From the NCBI RefSeq assembly GCF_008729015.1, contig NZ_RKSM01000001.1:2790001-2854000 (forward strand): a stretch of DNA of 64,000 nucleotides, written 5' to 3'. Every line of letters starts with the position of its first letter. Within the stretch, counting starts at the first letter, position 1. Shown here piece after piece: positions 34,145-42,621 of the stretch. The notes beneath the pieces were generated by a model. It was not told where the DNA came from. It saw only the letters and a program-made list of their open reading frames with translations, and searched no databases. The translations under genes were made by a program, and so were the position numbers. This DNA comes from Haloarcula sp. CBA1129 (GTDB lineage Archaea > Halobacteriota > Halobacteria > Halobacteriales > Haloarculaceae).

Positions 34145-35488
34145 TCAGTGGTCGTGATCGTGGTCGCTACCGCCGTCGCCGGAGAAGCCACCACTGCCGG
34201 CGACTAGGGCGTCAGCGTCGCCGTCCATCATGTCCATGTTCTTGAGGTTGTCCCGCTCCTCGAAGTCGACGATGGCGTCTTCGAGGTCCTGTTGTGTGAG
34301 TGTGGTCCGCTCTTCGGTCAGGGCGTTGAGGACGGCCTCACGGAGCACGAGTCGGAGGTCGCTGCCGGTCAGTCCCTCGGTTAGCTCCGCCAGCGTCTCC
34401 GGGTCGAAGTCGTCGATCTCCATCTGCTGGGTGACGATACGGAGGATATCCGCGCGCATCCCGCTGTCGGGCTTGGGGAAGTTGACAATCTCGTCGAAGC
34501 GCCGCCAAGCGGCGGCGTCGAGCTGGTCCGGGTGGTTCGTCGCGCCGATGAGCAACACTTCGTCTTGGATGAGCGAAATCTCGTCGATGCTCTTGAGCAG
34601 GGTGTTGACGGCGCGCTTGATGGCGGCGTGTTCGTCGGACGAGCGGGTCTTGGCGACGAAGTCGAACTCGTCCATGAAGAGGATACACGGCGAGAGCCGC
34701 TTTGCGACCTCGAACACCTTCTCGACGTTCTTGGCCGTCTCGCCGAGATACTGGCTGGTAATCATCGACAGCTTCACTTCGACAAAGGGTAGGTCGAGGT
34801 CGTGAGCGAGCGCACGGGCGACGCTGGTCTTGCCGGTCCCCGGCGGGCCGACAAACAGCAGTTTCCCGATCTCTCGGAGTCCGATCTGGGCGAGGTAGTC
34901 GCGGTGCTCGATGGCCTTGACGATTTTCTGAATCTCGTCTTCCTGATCGGTGGTCAACACTAGGTCTGCCATCGTCATCTCTACTTCTTCGGGGGCACGC
35001 ACGTCCACGAGGTCGAGCATCTCCTCGTCGTCCTCGTCGTCGGTATCGAACGCCTCTTCGAGTTTGGCGTCGATGAACGCGCGGTCGGCGCGGGACGGTC
35101 GGTTCCGCTCGCGGGCGCGCTCGTAATCAGCGTCCTCGATCTGCTCCTCGAAGGCTTTCGTCAGGACCGGGTTGTCTTCGAGGGCCACGGCGTCGACCCG
35201 TTCGAGGAACCACTCCTCGGCGAGGTCGCGGTCTGTCATAGAGATGCTTCCCGAGAAGTCGTCGCGGTCGGTGAACATCAGGCCGGAGATGGCCGCCCAA
35301 GGCCGCTCGACACCAGTGGCCTCGCTCGCGGTTGTGTTAGTGACCGATAGGGGCCGTTCAATCTCGCCGTCGCTCCAGAAGACGGATCGGTACGAGGCTG
35401 GCAGGTCGTCCGGCTCAAGGTCCCGCCGCTCGCTGTAGATAGTGGCCGTCAGCAGAAACTCAACGACATCCAGTTCCGGATTGCTCAT
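34145..35488 (-). CDS. AAA+ ATPase with acidic N-terminal domain
   Basis: 447-aa AAA protein. Residues 1 to about 175 form a lineage-specific N-terminal domain rich in Asp/Glu. The AAA module has Walker A GPPGTGKT at 214-221, Walker B CILFMDEF near 268-275, sensor-1 Asn in IGATNHP (about 318), Arg fingers in AAWRRFDEI (329-330) and the lid GLTGSDLRLVLREAV. It resembles membrane-protease/Cdc48-type AAA domains but has no protease domain. The tail ends in DHDHDH, a possible metal ligand. A leaderless promoter TATA (reverse strand, 35515-35520) lies about 29 nt upstream. Divergent from the YegP-repeat membrane protein. Confidence 0.85.
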   Translation of the reverse strand: MSNPELDVVEFLLTATIYSERRDLEPDDLPASYRSVFWSDGEIERPLSVTNTTASEATGVERPWAAISGLMFTDRDDFSGSISMTDRDLAEEWFLERVDAVALEDNPVLTKAFEEQIEDADYERARERNRPSRADRAFIDAKLEEAFDTDDEDDEEMLDLVDVRAPEEVEMTMADLVLTTDQEDEIQKIVKAIEHRDYLAQIGLREIGKLLFVGPPGTGKTSVARALAHDLDLPFVEVKLSMITSQYLGETAKNVEKVFEVAKRLSPCILFMDEFDFVAKTRSSDEHAAIKRAVNTLLKSIDEISLIQDEVLLIGATNHPDQLDAAAWRRFDEIVNFPKPDSGMRADILRIVTQQMEIDDFDPETLAELTEGLTGSDLRLVLREAVLNALTEERTTLTQQDLEDAIVDFEERDNLKNMDMMDGDADALVAGSGGFSGDGGSDHDHDH

Positions 35489-35579
35489 TCCCACTGATGT
35501 TACCACGCAACCGGTATAAGTCACTCGAAGCCCCGATGACCGACACCAAGGTAATATACCCACTCTGTGAAAGAGCATT
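35489..35579. promoter_or_regulatory. Divergent promoter pair for AAA ATPase and YegP-repeat protein
   Basis: 91-bp gap with one TATA box per direction: CTTATA on the minus strand at 35515-35520 (29 nt from the ATPase ATG) and TAATATA at 35552-35558 (about 25 nt from the GTG at 35580). Both messages should be leaderless and the upstream elements overlap. Confidence 0.6.
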
Positions 35580-37208
35580 GTGGCAACTGATAACGCATTA
35601 ATAGCGGTGTACCGGAACCGCATCGGCGAGCCGACCACCGACGACGAAGCCTACGGGTACTGGCTGTTCGTCGTCGGTATCATCCTCGGTATCGTCGGGC
35701 TCCTGCTGTTTTACCTGACAGCGTCCCGCAGCACGCCGCGACAGTTCGGCTATCTGCTGGGGGCCATCGGGCTCATACTGCTGTTTGCCGGCCCGACGAT
35801 TCGGTTGCCCCTGACCCGACGCGGGCTGATACTCACCTACCTCGGTGCCGTGGTCGCACTGGTCGCGATGCTGTGGTTCACCACGTTTTATCCGTCGAAC
35901 TGGGCCGGCCCCGAGGGGAACCCGGCGGTGACGCTGTACATCGTTGGCCTCGGACTGATGGCGGTCGGAGCGGTCGTCTCGCCGCTGTTGACCGGCCGGA
36001 AGGAAGCCTACGACGAAGCCGTGCGGACGGCACAGGAAGCCACTGAACTGGCCGAACAATCCACACAGGACGCCAAGCGGGCCTCGCAAGATGCCGACCG
36101 GGCGTCACAGGAAGCACAACAACAGTCCAAGGCGGCCGAGCAGGCGACGAGCGAACGGGATACGTTGGCCGAGGAACTGGCGTCCAGCGAGGCCGTCCGC
36201 GAGGAGATGGAAACGGTCACGGCGGCCACTGAGGCCGAACTCGCCGCGGCGCAGGCCACCATCGCGGCTGCGATGGACAGCAAAGCGACGTTCGAACTGT
36301 ACGAGGACGCCGGGGGCAAGTACCGCTGGCGGCTCCGACACCGGAATTCGAACGTCATCGCCGACAGCGCACAAGGGTACTCCTCGCGCCAGAAGGCGAT
36401 GCAGGGACTTCGCAGCGTCCAGTCCAACGCTGTGGGCGGAGCCGTCGTCTTCTTCGAGGACGCGACCGAGGACGACACCGCCGAGGACGTGCCGGTCGTA
36501 CCAGCACCGGAAAGCGACGCGGCGTTCGAACTGTTCGAGGACAACGCCGGAGAGTTCCGCTGGCGCTTGCGCCACGACAACGGCAACATCCTCGCCGACA
36601 GCGGCGAAGGGTACGCCTCGAAGTCGAACGTCCGCCGGGCGCTGCAAAGCGTCCGTGCCTACGTCCCCGGCGCGGCTTACCTCAAGATCGACCCCGTCGC
36701 CTACGAGGTGTACGCCGACGCTGCCGGCCAGTTCCGCTGGCGCTTGCTCCACCGCAACGGCAACATCCTCGCCGACTCCGGCGAGGGGTACAGCTCCCGG
36801 TCGAACGCCCGGCGGGCGGCCCGTCGCGTCGGCGAACTCGCACCAGACTCCGAAGTCGACGACGGCTTCGAGGTGTACGAGGACAAGGCCGAGGAGTGGC
36901 GCTGGCGGCTGCGAGCGGGTAACGGCGAGCTCGTCGCCGACAGCGGCGAAGGGTACTCGAACCGGTCGAAGGCGATGGACGCCGTCGAACGGGTCCAGTC
37001 CTACGCCGCCGACGCCGACCTGCTGGCAATCGGCAGTGCGGCCTTCGAAGTGTACGAGGACAAGGCCGAGGAGTGGCGCTGGCGACTCCGCCACCGCAAC
37101 GGCGAAATCATCGCTGATTCGGGCGAAGGGTACGCCGAGCGCAACAAGGCCGTTGCCGCCATCGAGCGGATCAAACGCCACGCACCGGGCGCACCGGCAG
37201 AAGCGTAA
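35580..37208 (+). CDS. Membrane protein with coiled coil and five YegP (DUF1508) repeats
   Basis: 542-aa protein. Four membrane helices (about residues 28-50, 57-76, 81-105 and 120-140) are followed by an Ala/Gln/Glu/Ser-rich coiled coil (about 143-238). Five YegP/DUF1508 repeats then follow, each F-E-V-Y-E-D then W-R-W-R-L, NG-x-(I/V)-(I/L)-ADSGEGY, then a helix; starts at about residues 239, 317, 376, 430 and 489. Repeats 4 and 5 share 35 identical nucleotides. YegP domains are small alpha/beta folds of unknown function, seen in HVO_2922. The GTG at 35580 fits a TATA 25 nt upstream. Probable membrane-anchored stalk displaying a repeat array in the cytoplasm. Confidence 0.82.
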   Translation: MATDNALIAVYRNRIGEPTTDDEAYGYWLFVVGIILGIVGLLLFYLTASRSTPRQFGYLLGAIGLILLFAGPTIRLPLTRRGLILTYLGAVVALVAMLWFTTFYPSNWAGPEGNPAVTLYIVGLGLMAVGAVVSPLLTGRKEAYDEAVRTAQEATELAEQSTQDAKRASQDADRASQEAQQQSKAAEQATSERDTLAEELASSEAVREEMETVTAATEAELAAAQATIAAAMDSKATFELYEDAGGKYRWRLRHRNSNVIADSAQGYSSRQKAMQGLRSVQSNAVGGAVVFFEDATEDDTAEDVPVVPAPESDAAFELFEDNAGEFRWRLRHDNGNILADSGEGYASKSNVRRALQSVRAYVPGAAYLKIDPVAYEVYADAAGQFRWRLLHRNGNILADSGEGYSSRSNARRAARRVGELAPDSEVDDGFEVYEDKAEEWRWRLRAGNGELVADSGEGYSNRSKAMDAVERVQSYAADADLLAIGSAAFEVYEDKAEEWRWRLRHRNGEIIADSGEGYAERNKAVAAIERIKRHAPGAPAEA

Positions 37209-37308
37209 CAGCTTCCAGCTGCTGACTCCGCGGCCCGAGAGATTCCGATTCTCTATAATGTAGAATAGCCGAACTGATTTAACCGGTTCCGGCCGAAGTT
37301 GTGCACAT

Positions 37309-37779
37309 ATGACAGTAGACACGCTCGAAGCGGCCGGACTCACGCGCATGGACGACAGCAACATCGCGGCGTTTCTGTCGAACCAGCGGGTCGGCGTGCT
37401 GGGACTGCCGACCGAGAACGGACCGTACATGATTCCCCTGTCGTTCGGGTACGATGGTGACCGCTTGCTGTATTTCACCTTCATCGGTGGATCGGCGAGT
37501 CGCAAGCAACAGTTGACCGAGGCGGCGGAGGACGCGACCGTGCTCGTGTACAAAGTCGAATCGATGTTCCACTGGGAGAGTGTCCTGCTACAGGGCGGTA
37601 TCGAGGCCGTCCCCGAGTCCGAGTGGGACGAGCTCGCGGAGGTGCTTGAAGCGGCGTGGCGGCCGGAACTGTTCGCGGACGCTATCGAGGACGGCGACAT
37701 CGCGATCTACCGGTTCCGCATCGACGAGAAGAAGGGGCTCAGACACGCCGGCCTGCCGCCGGGATTCGAGCCCGAGTGA
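37309..37779 (+). CDS. Pyridoxamine 5'-phosphate oxidase family protein
   Basis: 156-aa split-barrel FMN-binding protein of the PPOX-like family. Core strands NQRVGVLGLPTENGPYMIPLSFGY and RLLYFTFIGGSASRK contain the flavin phosphate-binding Ser/Arg/Lys region. It does not contain the pyridoxamine-binding determinants of PdxH, so an F420- or FMN-dependent reductase or haem-binding relative is possible. A TTTAAC TATA-like element near 37278-37283 lies about 28 nt upstream. Confidence 0.8.
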   Translation: MTVDTLEAAGLTRMDDSNIAAFLSNQRVGVLGLPTENGPYMIPLSFGYDGDRLLYFTFIGGSASRKQQLTEAAEDATVLVYKVESMFHWESVLLQGGIEAVPESEWDELAEVLEAAWRPELFADAIEDGDIAIYRFRIDEKKGLRHAGLPPGFEPE

Positions 37780-37889
37780 GCCCGCTACCCGACTGCAGCG
37801 GGGAGCGGTTGGGCCGGTCGGCCGACAACGGTTCCCCCACTGTGTAGAGTTTGTCAGGATTTAACATAGGTGGCGACGTTCCGTTGTCC

Positions 37890-39023
37890 ATGCCCACACC
37901 TGTCATCGTGGATGCAGTCAGAACACCTCAGGGAAAGGAGGACGGCGCGCTCGCCGGCGTCCGAAGCGAAGACCTCTCTGTGCCGCTCATCAACCAATTG
38001 CTCGCGTCGACCGGCGTCGAGGCCGAGGACGTCGACGACCTGCTGTGGGGGTGTGCCCAGCAGCGCGGGGAACAGGGCAACAACATGGCCCGGGTCATCG
38101 CGCTGTTGTCAGACCTCGGCGAGAGCGTCCCCGCATCGACGATCAACCGCTGGTGTGCGTCGTCCGCCGAAGCGCTGATGCGGGCCGCCGACGCCATTGC
38201 AGCCGGCCAGCGTGACGTACTCATCGCCGGTGGCGTCGAATCGATGTCCCGCGTGCAGATGGACGAGAACACTCACAACGTCCACCCGCGGCTGGCCGAG
38301 CACTACAACGTCGGCGACCTCCAGATGGGAATGACCGCCGAGAAGGTCGCAAACGAGATGGAGGTCGCTCGGCAGGAACAGGACGAGTACGCGCTCCGGA
38401 GCCACCAGCGCGCCGCCGACGCGACGGAATCGGGTCGCTTCGACGACGAAATCGTCCCAATCGATACCGAGGACGGACAGCTTGAGGCAGACGAGGGTAT
38501 CCGCCCCGACACCACGCTCGAAAAGCTGTCTCAGCTACCGACAGTGTTCAAATCGGACGGGACAGTCACACCCGGCAACGCCTCGCAGGTTTCTGACGGT
38601 GCGGCGGGGCTGATGGTCACCTCCCGCGAGTTCGCGGAGGACCGCGGGCTCGACATCCTTGCGGAAATCGGCTCCCACGAAGTCGCCGGCGTCGACCCGA
38701 CCGTGATGGGTATCGGCCCGGTCCCCGCCGTCCGCAAGCTCACCGAGCGCACTGACCGCGAGACTGAGGATTACGACCTCGTGGAACTCAACGAGGCCTT
38801 CGCCTCCCAGTGTCTGTACTGCCAGCGCGAACTCGGCTTCGACGACGATATCTACAACGTCAACGGCGGCGCAATCGCCATCGGCCACCCGCTGGGGGCC
38901 TCCGGTGCACGCCTCCCGGTGACGCTCGTCCACGAGATGAACCGCCGCGACGCGGAACTGGGTCTGGCGACGGAGTGTGTCGGCTTCGGTCAGGGTGCGG
39001 CTATCGAGTTCCGACTGCCCTGA
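37890..39023 (+). CDS. Thiolase (acetyl-CoA C-acyltransferase family)
   Basis: 377-aa degradative/biosynthetic-type thiolase. Nucleophilic Cys89 lies in [11 protein letters not shown], the NEAFA loop is present, the base His is in [17 protein letters not shown] and the second Cys is in [10 protein letters not shown]. It cleaves 3-ketoacyl-CoA or condenses acetyl-CoA; the direction is not clear from sequence, and haloarchaea use such enzymes in fatty-acid and PHA metabolism. Start [16 protein letters not shown]. No adjacent hydroxyacyl-CoA dehydrogenase. Confidence 0.92.
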   Translation: MPTPVIVDAVRTPQGKEDGALAGVRSEDLSVPLINQLLASTGVEAEDVDDLLWGCAQQRGEQGNNMARVIALLSDLGESVPASTINRWCASSAEALMRAADAIAAGQRDVLIAGGVESMSRVQMDENTHNVHPRLAEHYNVGDLQMGMTAEKVANEMEVARQEQDEYALRSHQRAADATESGRFDDEIVPIDTEDGQLEADEGIRPDTTLEKLSQLPTVFKSDGTVTPGNASQVSDGAAGLMVTSREFAEDRGLDILAEIGSHEVAGVDPTVMGIGPVPAVRKLTERTDRETEDYDLVELNEAFASQCLYCQRELGFDDDIYNVNGGAIAIGHPLGASGARLPVTLVHEMNRRDAELGLATECVGFGQGAAIEFRLP

Positions 39024-39118
39024 GCGGTCGCTACCGACGCGGTTGCAGCATTTTATCGGGTATATCGGTTGCGAGTGTTGTATCGCTCGCACGAACAAGA
39101 GCAGAGAACAGACCGTCG

Positions 39119-39586
39119 CTAATCAGCAGCCACGTCGCCGGCTGTCGTCGCCTCGCCGGGACTCGTCAGCGAGTGAAGGTAGTCATCCAGATCGAGTGCG
39201 AAGGTGGCGTCGGTCGGGAGATCGACCCACGAGAACTCGAACTCCGCGCCGCGTTCCTCGCCCGTGCCAGTGACAGTGTGCACCCAGTGGTCTCGGGACT
39301 CGTGGACAGGGAGGTGGTAGAACGACCGTACGTACCGTTTCGGAGGCGACTGGCGGCGCGTCCAGACGTCGGTGGCGATGTGTTGCAGGCGCTCGAACGA
39401 GGCGAGACCGCTTTCCTCGACGGCCTCGCGCTGTACGGCGACCCGCGGTTTTTCGCCCGGTTCAACGGTTCCCTTCGGTATCTGTAGCCCGTCGTGGCCC
39501 GGCCCGTCGAACACCAGCAGTTCCGACCCGTTTCTGGTGATGTAGGCGCAGGCTTTCTTCACGTACGTCGCCCGTTGTGGTTGCAT
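39119..39586 (-). CDS. NUDIX hydrolase
   Basis: 155-aa pyrophosphohydrolase. The NUDIX box runs G-TVEPG-E-KPRVAVQ-REAVEESG, matching Gx5Ex7REUXEEXGU. Before it come ACAYITRNGSELLVFDGP strands. Substrates could be nucleotide sugars, (di)nucleotides or oxidised NTPs. I use the ATG at 39586 because MQPQRATYVKKACAYI begins the fold; the longer frame to 39727 contains a poorly ordered Cys/Pro leader and lies over an AT-rich promoter patch (CATATATAG-like region, about 39609-39616). Confidence 0.83.
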   Translation of the reverse strand: MQPQRATYVKKACAYITRNGSELLVFDGPGHDGLQIPKGTVEPGEKPRVAVQREAVEESGLASFERLQHIATDVWTRRQSPPKRYVRSFYHLPVHESRDHWVHTVTGTGEERGAEFEFSWVDLPTDATFALDLDDYLHSLTSPGEATTAGDVAAD

Positions 39587-39847
39587 GCCGTTCGGTAACG
39601 ACAGCAGACATATAGTAGTACCCACATATCTGCCTAAAATCATATTAGGACACCGGATGACTGGAGCGGGAGTAATTGGGAGCAGTACATCGGTAGCAAA
39701 GCTGCCGCAGTACGCTGGCCTCCTCATTCTCGGTCGAGGACACGCACTGCGATAGTGGCAGTTTCGGATGGTAGTCGAGTGTTGCGAAGATATTAATTTT
39801 ACACCCGTTTGCTATAGTTTAAGTCCGGTCAAGAATGAGTTCTGTGT

Positions 39848-39994
39848 ATGGACGGTCATATCACACCCGAAGAGTGGGAGCGAATCGAAGCGTTCGCACA
39901 GAAACCGAGCTACCTGCGTCGCCCGGAGCATCTGCTCCCAGAAGAAGCGACGGAGGGCGAAACGAAGGTAGACGAAGCGGTAGCAGGCGACTGA
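39848..39994 (+). CDS. 48-aa acidic microprotein
   Basis: 48-aa protein starting MDGHITPEEWERIEAFAQ, which forms an acidic amphipathic helix, followed by a RRPEHLLPEE motif and an acidic tail. AT-rich sequence (about 39786-39800, TATTAATTTTAC) lies about 50 nt upstream, and TATAG/TTTAAG about 25 nt upstream, fitting a leaderless promoter. Not recognised; the TPEEWERIEAF element is likely conserved among haloarchaeal small proteins. Confidence 0.55.
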   Translation: MDGHITPEEWERIEAFAQKPSYLRRPEHLLPEEATEGETKVDEAVAGD

Positions 39995-40011
39995 TAGGAA
40001 GTCACGTCCTG

Positions 40012-40082
40012 ATACTGTCGGCTGTAACTGCTGTGAGATATTTGCCACTCCCGGTGGCAGAGTTCTTGACAGCCGACAGTAT
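40012..40082. repeat. 71-bp inverted-repeat element
   Basis: Perfect 14-bp arms ATACTGTCGGCTGT (40012-40025) and ACAGCCGACAGTAT (40069-40082), enclosing a smaller stem TGCCAC-N5-GTGGCA. It lies downstream of the 48-aa gene and about 75 bp upstream of the thioesterase. The arm sequence CAGCCGACAGTAT recurs at 63740-63752. It may be a transcript hairpin/terminator, a regulator site, or a small mobile palindrome. Confidence 0.75.
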
Positions 40083-40156
40083 GAACAACCGACCACACCT
40101 GACCCGTTGCTGTCCGTTCTCGGAGGCTTATCAGACTCGGTTCCGTGGGGACAGCC

Positions 40157-40609
40157 ATGAGTCTCCAATCAATGTTCAACGACATCCCGTTTGTCAAGCA
40201 GTTAGGGATGGAGATAACCGCCGTCGAAGACGGCTATGCGGCAGGCGAACTCCCGCTGGAGGATGGCCATTCCTCGAATCCCGAATCGATAATCGCACAC
40301 GGCGGCGTCACGTACTCGCTCGTCGACACCGTCGGCGGAGCGGCCGTCGTCTCACAATCCGGCACCGTCTCGCCGACAGTCGACATGCGGATCGATTACC
40401 TCGCGCCGGCAACCGCCGATTTACGGACTGAGGCGGAGGTGATCCGGAGCGGCGGGAGCGTCTCCGTCGTCGACGCGGAGGTGTACGACACTGATGGCCA
40501 TCACATCGCGAGCGCTCGTGGGACGTACAAAACTGACGGCGACCGCGGCGAGTCGCCGTGGACAGAAGGCGTCGACGAATCAGACGTCGGACATTTCACT
40601 GACGACTAG
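40157..40609 (+). CDS. PaaI-family thioesterase
   Basis: 150-aa hot-dog-fold acyl-CoA thioesterase. Family signature is visible: PESIIAHGGVTYSLVDTVGGAA (catalytic His-Gly-Gly and an acidic Asp), then VDMRIDYLAP. The chain is acidic at both ends. Such enzymes hydrolyse aromatic or short acyl-CoA thioesters. A TTAT-containing patch at about 40127-40133 lies about 27 nt upstream. Its stop overlaps the antiporter stop at a CTAG. Confidence 0.88.
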   Translation: MSLQSMFNDIPFVKQLGMEITAVEDGYAAGELPLEDGHSSNPESIIAHGGVTYSLVDTVGGAAVVSQSGTVSPTVDMRIDYLAPATADLRTEAEVIRSGGSVSVVDAEVYDTDGHHIASARGTYKTDGDRGESPWTEGVDESDVGHFTDD

Positions 40610-42546
40610 TCGCCACTGACCATCTGCATCCCGTCGCGCACGGACTCTCGACGGCCCAGCAGCGTCACCATGTCACCCGCTTCGAGGACGTAGTCAGCGG
40701 TCGGCACCTCCGCGTGATCGTGGCGCTCGCCGCTGACCAGCGCGATGAGGCAGGCCTCGGGCAGCATCGGCCCGACCTCGCGTATCGATTTGCCGATGAG
40801 GTCCGGGTTCTCGACCTCGACCTCCTGTACGTCCCCGCTCCGGCCGATGTCGGTCATCCAGTGGGCGATGGCCGGGCGCTCTATCTGGTTGTCGATAGCC
40901 CAAGCCGTCGCCATCGCCGAGGAGATGGTCCGGACACCGAGGTCCTCGAAGGCCTCGACGTTGTCCGGGTTGTTCGCGCGGGCGATGACGCGATCGACGC
41001 CGAACTTCGAGCTCGCCAGTTGCGAGACGAGCAGGTTCGCGTCGTCGTCGCCAGTCGCCGCCACGACGGTCTTTGCGTTCTCGGCTCCGGCCGACCGCAA
41101 CACGTCGGTATCCGTGCCGTCACCGATCTCGACGGCGTAGCCGTCGTTGCGGGCTCGTTCGACGATCTCTTCGTCCTGTTCGATGATGACGACGTTCTCG
41201 CCCCGGTCTTCGAGGCGCGCGGCGAGCGCTCGGCCCACCTGTCCGCCGCCGACGATGATGACTCGCATTGGTATCACATCCAGTTTTTCCGCGATGAACC
41301 GCGCCAGCCCGCCCTCAAACAGGGCGGTGGCAAAGATGACCAGAAAGACGGTCCCAAGCAGGATATCCGCCTGCGTCCCCAGTAGCTCGGCCTGTGCCCC
41401 GGAGACCTCTTCGGCCGCGTTGTGGAGCTCGACGGCAAACAGCGTGGCGACAGAGGCCGGGATAATCCCGCGGGGCCCGACGAAACTGACGAACAGCTTC
41501 TCGTTCGTGGTGAATCGGTCGCCGACGGTCGAGACGAACACAAGCAACGGGCGGATGAGCAAGGCGACCGCGAGAACGACGATGATGCCCGGCAGTCCGA
41601 CGTCGATGAGCGATTCGAGTTCCAGTTGCGCCGCCAGTGCGATGAACACGAACGACAGCACCAGCAGCGTGATGTCGCCTTTGAACTCCTCGATGTCCTC
41701 CTCGTAGGGATGGTCGACGTTACCGAGCGCCATCCCCGCCGTCGCGGCGGCGGCAACGCCGGCTTCGGTCGCTATCGTGTTCGCGCCCGCATAGGCGATG
41801 AGCGCCCCCGCGAGCACGAGCAGTCGGGAATTCCGCGGTGCGTCACCGGGCGAGAGATCGACGTACTGGAGGAGGTAGTACACTACGGCGGCGACGATGA
41901 GGCCGACGAGCAGCCCAGTCCCCAGTCGAAGCGCGAACGCCCGCAACAGCCCCTCGCTCGACGCCGCTGGGTTGACCGTCTCGAAGATGACGACGGCGAT
42001 GATAGCCGCGGTCACGTCGTTGACGATCCCTTCCGTCTCCAGCGCGGCGGCAACGCGGTCCCGGACCGGGACGACATTGAGAATTGGCGTGATGACCGTC
42101 GGCCCGGTCGCGACCAGCAGCGCACCGATCAGGAACGCGAGGTTCCAAGAGACAGCCGCGGAGTTGAACGCGAACTTGACGGCGATAGCGGTGCCCACGA
42201 GGGCGATAGCCGCGCCGACGGTAACAAGCCGGAACGTCGCGGCCGGGGCCTCCCGCAGACGGTCGAATCGGAGGTGATAGGCTCCCTCGAAAACGATGAT
42301 CGCGACCGCTAAACCGACGATGGCCGACAATGCCCCACCGAAGGTGCCATCACCGATGATACCCAGTCCGGGCTGACCGATGATGACTCCCACCAGTAAA
42401 TAAAAGATGATACTGGGGACGCGCAGGCGTGCGGCGAGGACCTGTGCAAGGACGCCAAGTCCGATGATGCCGGCGACGAGCGGAATCAGTAGCCCCGAAC
42501 TACCAGCCACAGTTGGCCTCCATCTGTCGGCCCAACGTGTCGCCAT
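40606..42546 (-). CDS. Cation/proton antiporter with TrkA-N and TrkA-C domains
   Basis: 646-aa protein. The N-terminal about 400 residues are a CPA-family antiporter with about 12-13 helices: LLVGVIIGQPGLGI, VGLAVAIIVFEGAYHLRF, LLVATGPTVITPIL and EGIVNDVTAAI, the last two carrying the NhaP-type ion site. Then a RCK/TrkA-N domain (RVIIVGGGQVGRALAARL, GDGTDTDVLRSAGAENA) and TrkA-C (VLEAGDMVTLLGRRESV) at the end. NAD(H) or nucleotide binding to the RCK part probably gates Na+(K+)/H+ exchange. Start MATRWADRW at 42546. In halophiles such antiporters keep the high intracellular K+ and low Na+. Confidence 0.9.
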   Translation of the reverse strand: MATRWADRWRPTVAGSSGLLIPLVAGIIGLGVLAQVLAARLRVPSIIFYLLVGVIIGQPGLGIIGDGTFGGALSAIVGLAVAIIVFEGAYHLRFDRLREAPAATFRLVTVGAAIALVGTAIAVKFAFNSAAVSWNLAFLIGALLVATGPTVITPILNVVPVRDRVAAALETEGIVNDVTAAIIAVVIFETVNPAASSEGLLRAFALRLGTGLLVGLIVAAVVYYLLQYVDLSPGDAPRNSRLLVLAGALIAYAGANTIATEAGVAAAATAGMALGNVDHPYEEDIEEFKGDITLLVLSFVFIALAAQLELESLIDVGLPGIIVVLAVALLIRPLLVFVSTVGDRFTTNEKLFVSFVGPRGIIPASVATLFAVELHNAAEEVSGAQAELLGTQADILLGTVFLVIFATALFEGGLARFIAEKLDVIPMRVIIVGGGQVGRALAARLEDRGENVVIIEQDEEIVERARNDGYAVEIGDGTDTDVLRSAGAENAKTVVAATGDDDANLLVSQLASSKFGVDRVIARANNPDNVEAFEDLGVRTISSAMATAWAIDNQIERPAIAHWMTDIGRSGDVQEVEVENPDLIGKSIREVGPMLPEACLIALVSGERHDHAEVPTADYVLEAGDMVTLLGRRESVRDGMQMVSGD

Positions 42547-42621
42547 CGTATAAACGCACTCACTCGGGGGCACACGAGGGCGGTGTCAGAAGCACAGGTC
42601 TACCGGGAGCCGTCCCCGCCT

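Noticed and set aside
35580..37208. Repeats as a CRISPR array
   Set aside because: Repeats are coding, in frame and diverged, with no spacers.
36105..37700. Long antisense frame of 531 codons opposite the YegP-repeat gene
   Set aside because: Repeats in it simply mirror the repeats on the plus strand; no recognisable domain or start signal.
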